From positions 1 through 23,817 of the forward strand of contig JAEXDU010000122.1 of assembly GCA_023401495.1 (NCBI GenBank): DNA of 23,817 nt. The letters are read 5' to 3'. This document shows positions 1 through 7,445 of this stretch, in pieces. Position 1 is the first letter of the stretch; each line of letters starts with the position of its first letter. Below the pieces are notes generated by a model, which ran no database searches, was not told where the DNA came from, and saw nothing but the letters and a program-made list of their open reading frames with translations. Source of the stretch: Bacillota bacterium (lineage in GTDB: Bacteria; Bacillota; Clostridia; Oscillospirales; Acutalibacteraceae). The translations under genes and the position numbers were made by a program.

Positions 1-896
1 CTGCATTTCTGCTCAGCCTTGTCGCATCGGTCGCAGAACGGGCAGGCCCCCGCTTTCCTCTTGTCAAGACCCGCCACGACTCCGGGAATAGAATACAAGG
101 GGCTTCCTCGTTTTTCCGGCGTGGGGATAGAGGCAAGGAGCTGACGCGTGTAAGGATGCAGCGGGGTGCCAAGCACTTCCCGCACTTCGCCTTCCTCTAC
201 AATATAGCCGGCATACATTACAATAATCGTTGAACAGATTTCCCGTACAACGCCCAAATTGTGTGTAACCAGTAAAACAGTTGTGGAAAACGAGCGATTC
301 AGCTGCTTGATCAGCTCCAGAATCTGATACTGAATGGTAACATCGAGTGCGGTGGTCGGTTCATCCGCAATTAACAGCTCGGGACGGTTAATCAGCGCCA
401 TTGCAATCACGATGCGCTGCTTCATACCGCCGGAAAGCTGGTGAGGATATTCCCAAAACAGAGAGTCTGCGCGGGAAAGCCCAACTTGCCGCATCATCTC
501 CAAAGCCGCGGTTCTGGCATCGCTCTTTTTTCCTCCCCGATGCTGCAGAAACGCTTCTGCAATCTGCTCCCCCACAGGCATCAGAGGATTAAGGGCGGTC
601 ATCGGTTCTTGAAACACAATGGAAATGTCTTTGCCCCGGATATCGCACATCTCGTTTTCCGACAGCATCGCCAGGTCAAGATCGCGAAAATGAATACTGC
701 CCGCGCTGATGCGGGCTGTTTCGGGCAGCAGCCCGATGATGGAAAGGGAAGTAAGACTTTTCCCGCACCCAGATTCCCCCACAAGTCCAACGATTTCTCC
801 GCGATTCAGCTGAAAGCTGACCGCGTCGAGCGCCTTGCAGGCATGGTTGCCGGGAAACTCCACAGTAAGGTTCTGTACGTCCAGTATATGTTCCAT
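1..896 (-). CDS. Oligopeptide/dipeptide ABC transporter ATP-binding protein, 3' end cut by window edge
   Basis: DppD/OppD-type ATPase that powers import by the two permeases encoded just upstream (899-1720 and 1757-2710). Seen: ATG at 896, Walker A GESGCGKS at residues 40-47, signature LSGGMKQR, Walker B LLIADEPTTALD, and near the window edge the cysteine-rich tail typical of the oligopeptide ABC ATPase C-terminal extension (CPFCDRCDKAEQKC). 298 codons are visible; the family is usually about 320-340 residues, so only a short tail is missing. The start lies 2 nt after the permease stop (TAATTATG), with an AGGGAG ribosome site inside the permease gene, so translation is probably coupled. A DppF-type partner may lie beyond the edge. 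It has no stop in the window because the gene runs off position 1. Confidence in the family is high; the substrate is not determined. Confidence 0.95.
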   Translation of the reverse strand, partial: MEHILDVQNLTVEFPGNHACKALDAVSFQLNRGEIVGLVGESGCGKSLTSLSIIGLLPETARISAGSIHFRDLDLAMLSENEMCDIRGKDISIVFQEPMTALNPLMPVGEQIAEAFLQHRGGKKSDARTAALEMMRQVGLSRADSLFWEYPHQLSGGMKQRIVIAMALINRPELLIADEPTTALDVTIQYQILELIKQLNRSFSTTVLLVTHNLGVVREICSTIIVMYAGYIVEEGEVREVLGTPLHPYTRQLLASIPTPEKRGSPLYSIPGVVAGLDKRKAGACPFCDRCDKAEQKC

Positions 897-898
897 AA

Positions 899-1720
899 TT
901 AGCTCCCTAGTGCCGTTGTGTCTGTTAAGTCGCGCAGGCCATCTCCCAACAGGTTAAATCCAAGTACCATAATCGTAATCATACTGCCGGGGATAAATGC
1001 GTACCACGGGTTTAACATCAGATAGCCCTGCGCCTCATAAAGCATCATCCCCCAGCTTGGGTCAGGCGGCTGAACGCCAAGCCCCAGGTAGCTCAGCCCT
1101 GCTTCCGCCAGAATAGCACCCGCAAAGCTGAGCGACACCGTAACAAGAAGAGGCGATATCATATTCGGAAGGATGTGAAGTGTCATGATTCGGAGTGAAG
1201 AAGCCCCGCGTGACCGTGCAGCTTTAATATAGTCAAGCTCTTTGATCTGCAAAAAGCTTGTCCGGGTAATCCGGCAGAAGCGCGGAATAGAGGTGATGCC
1301 AAGGGCAATCGCAGTATTCATTGTTCCCGAACCGAACACAGTAATAATGACAAGGGCGAGAAGGATTCCCGGGAAAGCCATCTGCGCGTCTGTTATCCGC
1401 ATGACAATCTCATCAAAAAGCCCGCCCAGATACCCAGCGAGCGCACCCAGAATCAGCCCGAAGACAAGGCCGACGCCGGTGGAGAAAAATCCAATGAAAA
1501 AAGCAATCTGCGAGCCCTTCATCACACGGCTTAGAATATCACGCCCAAAATTGTCCGTTCCGAACGGATGGCTGAGCGCAGGAAGCTGAAACTTCTGCTG
1601 CGTATTCATTTCGTTTGGGTCATAGGGTAAGTAGAACAAGCTCACAATCAGAATCAGCATCAGAAAGCTGAGAAGGACAATGCCCACTACAAAATTTGTA
1701 TTATGATACCATTTTTTCAT
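899..1720 (-). CDS. Oligopeptide/dipeptide ABC transporter permease (DppC/OppC type)
   Basis: 273-aa inner-membrane permease. Seen: an N-terminal TM segment at about residues 10-30, then the family-typical HPFGTDNFGRDILSR block that precedes the permease core. The coupling loop EAA region (KAARSRGASSLRIMTLHILP) and EAGLSYLGLGVQPPDPSWG near the C-terminus are both hallmarks of DppC/OppC. It would pair with the permease encoded at 1757-2710 and the ATPase at 1-896. The ATG at 1720 has an AGG-containing site about 10 nt upstream. The gene sits 36 nt after the DppB-type gene and 2 nt before the ATPase. Substrate specificity resides in the binding protein and cannot be read here. Confidence 0.95.
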   Translation of the reverse strand: MKKWYHNTNFVVGIVLLSFLMLILIVSLFYLPYDPNEMNTQQKFQLPALSHPFGTDNFGRDILSRVMKGSQIAFFIGFFSTGVGLVFGLILGALAGYLGGLFDEIVMRITDAQMAFPGILLALVIITVFGSGTMNTAIALGITSIPRFCRITRTSFLQIKELDYIKAARSRGASSLRIMTLHILPNMISPLLVTVSLSFAGAILAEAGLSYLGLGVQPPDPSWGMMLYEAQGYLMLNPWYAFIPGSMITIMVLGFNLLGDGLRDLTDTTALGS

Positions 1721-1756
1721 GATAAAAGCCTCATTGATTCATTCACACAGAGTTCG

Positions 1757-2710
1757 TTATTGGTTGACGCGGATACGCGGATCAATGGCGGAATACAGCA
1801 GGTCGATGGCAAAATTGATTGTCACCACCGTAAAGGCCAGATAAAACACCAGTCCCTGCACAAGAGGGAAATCCCGGTTGCCAACGCTGGAGATAATAAG
1901 GCTGCCAATGCCCGGAAGATTGAATACATTTTCCACAATAATACTGCCGCCCAATACATCCACTGCAATCATGCCCAGAATTGTAATGGTAGGTAAAAGA
2001 GCGTTTTTCAGAACGTGCCTGTAAAGCACCGCATTTTTCGCAAGTCCCTTGCTGCGCGCCGTGCGCACATAATCCATGTTCATCTGGTCAAGCAATGTAT
2101 TTTTCAGGTAGCGGATGACAACGGCGGTCGTTCCGATGGAAATGGAAAGGGTTGGCAGGACCAGTGAACGGATTGCACCGAAAAAACTTTTGGAAAAAGG
2201 AATGAAGTCGCCGGATGGAAGCCAGCCAAGAACGACTGAAAACAGCAGAATCAGCAATATCGAAAGCCAGAAGGATGGAACAGCAATCCCGATCTGCAGG
2301 AAAGAGGAGAGGAGTGTCGGCAGTTTTTTATTGTTATTTTTGGCAAGATAAATCGAGATAGGAACCACCAGAAGCACCGTGACAATCAATGAAAACACGG
2401 TAAGGGACACCGTTACCGGTAAGGCGTCGTGTATCAAATCCCCCACCGGCACCTGATACCGCAGGGAATCCCCCAGATTCCCGCTGAAAAGCCCGGCAAC
2501 CCAGTGCAAATACCGTTGCTGCAGCGGCAGATCAAGCCCCATATTTTTCGTTAAAGCCTGAACTTGGAGTGGATCTGCATCCACTCCAAGTATAATGGCC
2601 GCCGGATTCCCCGGGAGAATTTGAAAGGTACAGAACGTTACAAGCGAAATAATCAAAAGTGTAATCGCTGCCGTCAGTAATTTCTTTAACAGGTAAAATA
2701 GCGCTTTCAT
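1757..2710 (-). CDS. Oligopeptide/dipeptide ABC transporter permease (DppB/OppB type)
   Basis: 317-aa permease, the DppB/OppB half of the channel. Seen: N-terminal TM, then ITLLIISLVTFCTFQILPGNPA, the typical DppB start. The coupling loop is VRTARSKGLAKNAVLYRHVLKNALLP, followed by GSIIVENVFNLPGIG and the C-terminal AIDPRIRVN, both characteristic of the family. The reading frame is open to a GTG at 2734, but that start would overlap the binding-protein gene by 20 nt. The ATG at 2710 lies 4 nt after that gene's stop, gives MKALFYLLKK, and matches the family N-terminus, so I chose it. It is tightly linked to the genes on both sides. Confidence 0.95.
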   Translation of the reverse strand: MKALFYLLKKLLTAAITLLIISLVTFCTFQILPGNPAAIILGVDADPLQVQALTKNMGLDLPLQQRYLHWVAGLFSGNLGDSLRYQVPVGDLIHDALPVTVSLTVFSLIVTVLLVVPISIYLAKNNNKKLPTLLSSFLQIGIAVPSFWLSILLILLFSVVLGWLPSGDFIPFSKSFFGAIRSLVLPTLSISIGTTAVVIRYLKNTLLDQMNMDYVRTARSKGLAKNAVLYRHVLKNALLPTITILGMIAVDVLGGSIIVENVFNLPGIGSLIISSVGNRDFPLVQGLVFYLAFTVVTINFAIDLLYSAIDPRIRVNQ

Positions 2711-2714
2711 GTCT

Positions 2715-4262
2715 TTACTGAACCTTGAGGTCACTCAGGTTAAAGAAGGTAACAGGGTAGATTTTCAGGCCGCTCACTCGGTTGCTTACTGCAAAGATGA
2801 TGCTCGGATCCTGGATGAACACCGACGCCGCCTGATCGACCAGCATCTGCTGGCACTGCTTGTAAATTTCGGCGCGCGCTTCTTCATCTGCCGTGGTGGC
2901 GCCCTTCGTGATCAGCGCATCGTAAGCGGAATTACTGAAATTAAAGTAGTTTTTCGCATAGGTGGAGGAGAAGCGGTTCAGGAAGTCCTGCGGGTCGAGT
3001 TTTCCGCTGTGGCCGATGATGGTTGCCTCATAATCGCGGTTGGTATAAACACCGTCCAGCCACTGTGCCCATTCGATCAGCTGAATATTGACATTGACTC
3101 CGATTTTGGAGAGCTGGCTTTTGATCACCTGTGCGGTGTCAACGTGCGTCTGATAGTTGGAGGGAACCTTAATCGTCAGGTCAAAACCATTTTCGTAGCC
3201 GGCTTCCTTCAGCAGCTCCTTTGCCTTGTCAATGTTGGTTTCATAAGCGGAGATTTTGTCATTATAGTAGGTTGCCATACTGGGGCTCAGAAAGGACTCG
3301 ACCTTCGTGCCGTTCCCATCTACGACAGACTGAATGATTTCATCTTTATCGATTGCGTAGCTGATCGCCTGGCGCACCTTGAGGTTGCTGAGTTCTTTCA
3401 CTTGATTGTTCAAGGCAAAAATCTGCACCATATTCTGCGGGCCTTTTACGATAGTAAAGTCGCTGCCGAGCGCAGAGGCATTGCTGGACGAGATACCGGC
3501 GATGTCAAGACTGCCGGATTTCAGCGCCATCAGCTTTGCATTTTCATCGGTCATAATCACAAACTCGACCTGATTTACAGTTGGCTTGCGGTCTTCCATG
3601 GTAGAATAGTTGTCATTTTTCTGCAGAATGATCTTCTGACCCTTCGTGTACTCCACAAGCCGATAGGGCCCGGTTCCGATCGGTTTTGTACTGTTTGCGT
3701 CATAATCCTTTTCTACAATCGAAATGGTAGCCTTGCTTAAAAATCCTGCATCCTTGGCTTTGAGCGTCATGACAACAGTATCATCGTCCGGAGTATCCAC
3801 CTTTACAAGTTCTGCGGCTAATGTGGAATTAAGGGCCTCAGACCCGCTCAGACCCGCCAGCTTTTCATAGGTATACTTTACGTCTTTGGCGGTACAGTCT
3901 TTGCCGTCGTGAAACTGAATGCCCTTTTTAATTTGAAACGTATAAGTAAGTTCGTCCGCAGAAATGGTGTAGGACTCTGCGATGGCGGGAATGAATTCGC
4001 CTTTTTCGTTAAATCCGAGCAAGCCTTCGAACACGTTCATCATCACCGATGAAGTATCGGTTGCCGCCGAAAGCATTGGATCGAGATTATCCGGCTCAGA
4101 ACCCAACGCAATTTTAACAGTGGTGTTCTCCTGTGAGATGTTTGATGCTTCTGCGCCGGAAGCATCCTCCAAAGAGCTTTGCGTGTTGGAAGAGCTGCAT
4201 CCCGCAAAAGCGATCATCGTGGCTGCAAGCAGGAATGCTGTCATTTTTTTCAATGAAATCAT
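2715..4262 (-). CDS. Peptide-type ABC transporter substrate-binding lipoprotein (SBP family 5)
   Basis: 515-aa secreted lipoprotein that would capture the substrate and hand it to the permeases. Seen: a Lys-Lys n-region, a hydrophobic h-region and a lipobox AFAGC with the lipidated Cys at residue 22, then a Ser-rich linker. The mature protein starts the fold with ALGSEPDNLDPMLSA, typical of SBP_bac_5 (DppA/OppA/NikA group), and carries FHDGKDCTAKDVKYTYEKL and later GPYRLVEY. Start choice: ATG codons occur at 4268 and 4262. The GGAG lies only 1 nt from the first but 7 nt from the second, so 4262 is the likely start. It lies between a metallo-hydrolase gene (43 nt away) and the permease genes. 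Ligand unknown: peptides, amino-sugar peptides, metals or opines all use this family. Confidence 0.93.
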   Translation of the reverse strand: MISLKKMTAFLLAATMIAFAGCSSSNTQSSLEDASGAEASNISQENTTVKIALGSEPDNLDPMLSAATDTSSVMMNVFEGLLGFNEKGEFIPAIAESYTISADELTYTFQIKKGIQFHDGKDCTAKDVKYTYEKLAGLSGSEALNSTLAAELVKVDTPDDDTVVMTLKAKDAGFLSKATISIVEKDYDANSTKPIGTGPYRLVEYTKGQKIILQKNDNYSTMEDRKPTVNQVEFVIMTDENAKLMALKSGSLDIAGISSSNASALGSDFTIVKGPQNMVQIFALNNQVKELSNLKVRQAISYAIDKDEIIQSVVDGNGTKVESFLSPSMATYYNDKISAYETNIDKAKELLKEAGYENGFDLTIKVPSNYQTHVDTAQVIKSQLSKIGVNVNIQLIEWAQWLDGVYTNRDYEATIIGHSGKLDPQDFLNRFSSTYAKNYFNFSNSAYDALITKGATTADEEARAEIYKQCQQMLVDQAASVFIQDPSIIFAVSNRVSGLKIYPVTFFNLSDLKVQ

Positions 4263-4311
4263 GTTCATTCTCCTTTTTGCTGACTATGTGAGTAAAACGA
4301 ACGAGAGAAGA

Positions 4312-5037
4312 TTATAAGAAAATTTCAAGCCATTGTTCGGCAAGCAATGTCTTTCCTTGAAAAACAGCTTTTGCTTCGGAAATCAGTTGCTTTGGTTCCC
4401 CGAAATGCGGCAAATGTGTCAGCACAAGCATTTTTGCCTGTGCCGCTTCCGCAAGCTGTGCCGCTTCTGCAGAGGTAAGATGCTGCGCCGTATGAGCGCG
4501 CCCGTCACTGTAAAACGAAGCTTCACACAAAAAGCAGTCCGCGCGTGCCGCAAAGCGATTCAATTCTTCATAATAAGCTGTATCTCCCGAATAAACGAGT
4601 ACAGCGCCTTTGGGTGAAGTTACACGGATGGAATAACTGACGACTTCATGTATATTTTGAAGCACTTCAAATTTTAGGCCATCAATTTGAAATGCTGTGT
4701 TTTCCTTATAGCAGCAGCCCGTGCAATAATTAAGAAAGCTCAGTGTATCGATGTTTTCGGGTCCCCACGCAAAAAGAGGTTTTGTCCGCTTTCCCAGTTG
4801 TGTCTCGATCATGGCGGCATATTGCAGGCAGCCGAGGTCTGCACAGTGGTCGGGATGATAGTGTGAGAGGATGACTGCGTCAAGCTCGCTTAAAGGGCAG
4901 TACCGCTGGAGTCCCGCAAGCACACCGCTTCCACAGTCCAGCAGAACCTTTACATTTCCTTCTTCGATCAGGTAGCCGGAGGTTGCCCCGCCCGCATCGG
5001 GATATGCGCCGTGGCAACCAATCACCGTTAATTTCAT
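4312..5037 (-). CDS. Metallo-beta-lactamase-fold hydrolase (RNase Z-like/phosphodiesterase group)
   Basis: 241-aa cytoplasmic metallohydrolase. Seen: metal motif HYHPDH at residues 59-64, a later His in NIHEVVSY, metal-bridging Asp in YSGDTAYY, HTAQHLT, and the last His in LTHLPHFG. Together these make a complete two-metal site of the MBL superfamily. N-terminal MKLTVIGCHG and DCGSG resemble the small RNase Z/YhfI-like branch rather than true beta-lactamases or glyoxalases. No signal peptide. It sits 14 nt after the RpiR-type regulator gene and 43 nt before the binding lipoprotein gene, so it probably acts on the imported compound or an intermediate. The ribosome site is weak (AGGAC about 12 nt upstream). 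The exact reaction cannot be told from sequence; a phosphodiesterase or an amide/lactone hydrolase are both possible. Confidence 0.85.
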   Translation of the reverse strand: MKLTVIGCHGAYPDAGGATSGYLIEEGNVKVLLDCGSGVLAGLQRYCPLSELDAVILSHYHPDHCADLGCLQYAAMIETQLGKRTKPLFAWGPENIDTLSFLNYCTGCCYKENTAFQIDGLKFEVLQNIHEVVSYSIRVTSPKGAVLVYSGDTAYYEELNRFAARADCFLCEASFYSDGRAHTAQHLTSAEAAQLAEAAQAKMLVLTHLPHFGEPKQLISEAKAVFQGKTLLAEQWLEIFL

Positions 5038-5051
5038 GCGAAATACCAGTC

Positions 5052-5936
5052 CTAACTTTTTGAATTCAGAACCCCGTAAATTCTTTCAATATCTTCTATC
5101 TGGCTGCGGATGTTCTGTGGGTCGAGATTCACAATCATGGAAATCAGCGCATGGGAAAGTGACAAAACCGAACTGTAGGAATCCAGGAAGATGACAGAAT
5201 CCGTCACCGCATAAAGGGACACATCAGCAAGCTTGGAAAACGGGGAAAGATCGCAGTCGGTAAACGCAAGAATGCGTGCACCCTTTTCTCTGGCTAGTTC
5301 GGCCGCTTTCAGTGTTTTTGTACTGTAACGTTGAAATCCAATCACTACAAGCGTGTCACTTTCACTGAAAAACGAAAGATATTCATCACAGTTCGAAAGG
5401 TCCAGCCGTACTGTTTTCCCGATCAGATAATTCAGGGAAAACGCCAGATATGCGGAGGTGCCCGAACCCATCTTATCACCCAGGACCCAAATGCGCCCTG
5501 AGGAAATCAGGAGCCTGGCCGCCTGCTGCAGCGTTTCGAGGGAATTCTGGCGAAAGGTCTGCAGAATACCGGTGACTTCCATGCTCACATGTTCATCCAG
5601 CCAGCTCGTTTTATTTTCTGTTTTCTGCCCGTCTTTCAGCTTAAAGTTTACAACAGCGCGGTTTTTCAGCAGGCTGCTGCGCATTTTCATCTTCATATCC
5701 CGAAAGCTCTTAAAGCCGAGGATGACTGCAATTCGCTGCACAGCGGCTTCGCTGACATCCGCTTTTTGGGCGACCTCCCTGGCCGTCATCATACAGATTT
5801 GTTCCCATTTTTTCCGGATATAGAGGGTTACTCTCTGCTGGACGGGAGTAAGGTCGTTGTAAATTGCGTCGATCCGATCTTGCAGGAATTCAATGGTCAG
5901 ATGGTCTTCCTTGATTGGCGGGGCGATCTTATTCAA
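5052..5936 (-). CDS. RpiR/MurR-family transcriptional regulator (HTH + SIS domain)
   Basis: 294-aa DNA-binding regulator. Seen: N-terminal RpiR-type helix-turn-helix (about residues 52-75, TAREVAQKADVSEAAVQRI) and a C-terminal SIS sugar-phosphate-sensing domain (about 125-265, with RIWVLGDKMGSGTSAYLAFSLNYL and DTLVVIGFQRYS). This family usually senses phosphosugars or amino-sugar phosphates and controls a neighbouring catabolic operon. The start appears to be TTG at 5936, lying 8 nt inside the upstream HAD gene, with GAGGTG about 10 nt before it; no ATG occurs until residue 49, which would delete most of the HTH. The overlap suggests translational coupling. It probably controls the HAD-to-transporter operon in which it is embedded. 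The SIS domain hints that the effector is a sugar phosphate. Confidence 0.92.
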   Translation of the reverse strand: MNKIAPPIKEDHLTIEFLQDRIDAIYNDLTPVQQRVTLYIRKKWEQICMMTAREVAQKADVSEAAVQRIAVILGFKSFRDMKMKMRSSLLKNRAVVNFKLKDGQKTENKTSWLDEHVSMEVTGILQTFRQNSLETLQQAARLLISSGRIWVLGDKMGSGTSAYLAFSLNYLIGKTVRLDLSNCDEYLSFFSESDTLVVIGFQRYSTKTLKAAELAREKGARILAFTDCDLSPFSKLADVSLYAVTDSVIFLDSYSSVLSLSHALISMIVNLDPQNIRSQIEDIERIYGVLNSKS

Positions 5937-6618
5937 GGTAATTCATCACCTCACTGATCGTATGAAGTGTGGAGCTGTAGTCGATTTCTTCTATGCCAAG
6001 CTTTTCAAATGGAGTGAGCAGCAGGCAGCGGATGCCGCAGGTGCTGCCGCCGATAACATCGTCATAATAGTTATCCCCCACAAAAAGAGTCTGCTCAGGG
6101 GCAAAGTCCGTCATACGCAGCGCCGTTTCAAAAATACGGGAATCCGGCTTTTCCACACCCACCTCGGAGGAAATCACGACGGTATCAAGCAACGAATCCA
6201 GTCCGTTTTTCTTCAGCACGCTGCGGCAGGACGAATCCCAGTTGCTGATTAAGCCGGTATGTACTCCTCGTTGCCGGAGTTCCTTGAGCAGATCGATCGC
6301 TCCGGGAACCGGCAGCCAACCCAAATTCATATTCCTGCAAACCCGCTGATAAGACCTGAAGGTTTCCTCAAGGTTCAGACGGATATCCAGATAATAATTC
6401 ACAATGCCGAGAAACCACGGCATAAAGCACTCCGGGTTCGTTCCCAGCACATGTGGATACTCCCTCATAAAGGTTTTGTCGGCAAGATAAAAGGCTCGCT
6501 TGATCTCTTCCGGATCTTTTTGCGCACCGAAAGCATTCAGTACATACGGATAAGTTTTATCGGCCGGAGAGTAAACCAACGTCGATCCCAAATCGAATAA
6601 AACACTATGGTATTTCAT
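5929..6618 (-). CDS. HAD-superfamily hydrolase, subfamily IA (phosphatase-like)
   Basis: 229-aa cytoplasmic HAD hydrolase, first gene of the leftward operon. Seen: motif I FDLGSTLV, motif II SNWDSS, motif III Lys in EKPDSRIF, motif IV GDNYYDDVIGG. Motif I has Gly where many HAD phosphatases carry the second Asp (DxDxT). The DLG form is known in several IA members such as YihX-like enzymes, so it need not be inactive, but the general acid/base must differ. The frame stays open to 6675, but AGGAGG lies 5 nt before the ATG at 6618, which also gives the standard MKYHSVLFDLGST start. A phosphosugar or phospho-intermediate substrate is inferred from the RpiR-type neighbour. Confidence 0.88.
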   Translation of the reverse strand: MKYHSVLFDLGSTLVYSPADKTYPYVLNAFGAQKDPEEIKRAFYLADKTFMREYPHVLGTNPECFMPWFLGIVNYYLDIRLNLEETFRSYQRVCRNMNLGWLPVPGAIDLLKELRQRGVHTGLISNWDSSCRSVLKKNGLDSLLDTVVISSEVGVEKPDSRIFETALRMTDFAPEQTLFVGDNYYDDVIGGSTCGIRCLLLTPFEKLGIEEIDYSSTLHTISEVMNYLE

Positions 6619-7024
6619 AGAACCTCCTGATGTTGGAAAAAAATCACATTTGGCATTCTGATTGTTTTTCATCAACGACAGTTTAACACCGGTATGTAAA
6701 GTTGCAAAGATACGATATTTAAAAATTATTTAAGTATTGATTTGAAACTGCGGCTGAATTTTGCGCGATGTGAGCAGTTACAGGAAAAACCGCCTTCCCC
6801 TATGCTGACCCATTATTCCCAGTTCGTGCAGGGACTATATATCTGTATATTTCAGGTAGATATCGGCTTTACATCAGTACATACAGCCCCAACGGGGTAC
6901 TTTTAATCATACTATCAAAAAGCTTGGCGAACAGCTATGCTGCCCGCCAAGCTTTTTGATTATGCCCTGGCGTAATCCGGTCAATATTGATTCGGAGGAA
7001 CCGGGAAAAGAAAAAGTAACACGA
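6619..7024. other. Non-coding interval between the HAD operon and the TctA remnant
   Basis: About 400 nt without a convincing gene. On the minus strand it must contain the promoter of the HAD-RpiR-transporter operon. The best candidate near 6690-6707 (TTGCAA on the minus strand) lacks a good -10, so I do not assign it. An A/T-rich tract near 6715-6735 could be an operator. The right part holds the long hairpin repeat at 6914-6960. A 60-codon open stretch on the plus strand (about 6700-6905) has no start with a ribosome site and resembles nothing I know. Confidence 0.5.
6914..6960. terminator. Long bidirectional terminator-like hairpin; copy 1 of a dispersed repeat
   Basis: A 16-bp perfect stem (ATCAAAAAGCTTGGCG pairing with its complement at 6945-6960) encloses a second small stem CAGC-TAT-GCTG, separated from the outer stem by an AA/CC internal loop. 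Both strands carry the CTTTTTGAT tail, so it can terminate transcription in either direction. It lies 64 nt beyond the stop of the TctA remnant on the minus strand. The central part recurs at the right end of the window (23779-23817), including the whole inner stem-loop, which ordinary terminators would not share. Confidence 0.85.
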
Positions 7025-7297
7025 TTAACCTTCGTCAATGACATTGCCCTCAATGTTGTTTTTCTTCTTTAAGGTGTTAATCATAACAGGAGCAAGGCAG
7101 AAAACAAAGATCAGCAGAATCAGCACGATGGAGATGGAGCTACTGACGAAAATCCCCAGGCTTCCGCCGCTCATATCAAACGACTGGCGCAGATACATTT
7201 CCCGCATGGAGGTAAGCACATAGGCCAAAAGCAAAGGTGCCGACGGTATCTTTGCCCGTTTTAAAATGTAAGCAATGGCTGCAAATACGATCATCAC
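7025..7297 (-). pseudogene. C-terminal remnant of a TctA-type tripartite tricarboxylate transporter permease
   Basis: 90 residues that match the end of the large TTT-family permease TctA: IAYILKRAKIPSAPLLLAYVLTSMRE, then YLRQSFDMSGGSLGIF, a final TM segment (SISIVLILLIFVFCLAPV) and a short charged tail. Intact TctA is about 500 residues, so roughly 80% is missing. The frame extends upstream only about 14 codons to a stop, and no ribosome site precedes the first Met, so no complete protein is made. No TctB or TctC neighbour is present. The remnant abuts the LacI-type regulator's promoter region, suggesting that a deletion or insertion of the downstream cassette removed the rest. Family assignment is from motif memory, without a search. 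Confidence 0.75.
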
Positions 7298-7362
7298 ATG
7301 GCGGCAGGATTGCGTACCGTATTCGGTTCTTCATTGAAAGAAAGAGAAAAAGGATTTTGCTT

Positions 7363-7390
7363 ATTTTTTACTAAAATTTTAGTAAAAAAT
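7363..7390. promoter_or_regulatory. 28-bp perfect palindrome, probable operator of the LacI-family regulator
   Basis: Half-site ATTTTTTACTAAAA followed immediately by its exact complement, an even-centred palindrome as expected for a LacI-family dimer. It lies about 56-83 nt upstream of the regulator's ATG. A third half-site, ATTTTTTACT, repeats exactly at 7401-7410, just before the -10 box. Autoregulation and control of the downstream operon are inferred. Confidence 0.7.
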
Positions 7391-7400
7391 ACAGGAAACT

Positions 7401-7420
7401 ATTTTTTACTCTGCTATACT
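7401..7420 (+). promoter_or_regulatory. Operator half-site plus -10 box of the LacI/transport operon promoter
   Basis: The half-site ATTTTTTACT (7401-7410) is identical to one arm of the upstream palindrome and is followed 4 nt later by TATACT (7415-7420), a good -10 hexamer. No consensus -35 is seen 16-18 nt upstream. The ATG at 7446 and GGGAGG at 7431-7436 fit a transcript start near 7427. A repressor bound here would block RNA polymerase. Confidence 0.5.
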
Positions 7421-7445
7421 TAAAACTCGTTGGGAGGATTGAAAA

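Noticed and set aside
2709..3740. Long open frame (343 codons) on the plus strand opposite the peptide-type binding lipoprotein
   Set aside because: It is antisense to a protein with clear signal peptide, lipobox and family motifs; no ribosome site, and its composition is that of a codon shadow.
6700..6905. About 60-codon open stretch on the plus strand in the non-coding interval
   Set aside because: No start codon with ribosome site at its beginning, no recognised motif, and such a length is expected by chance.
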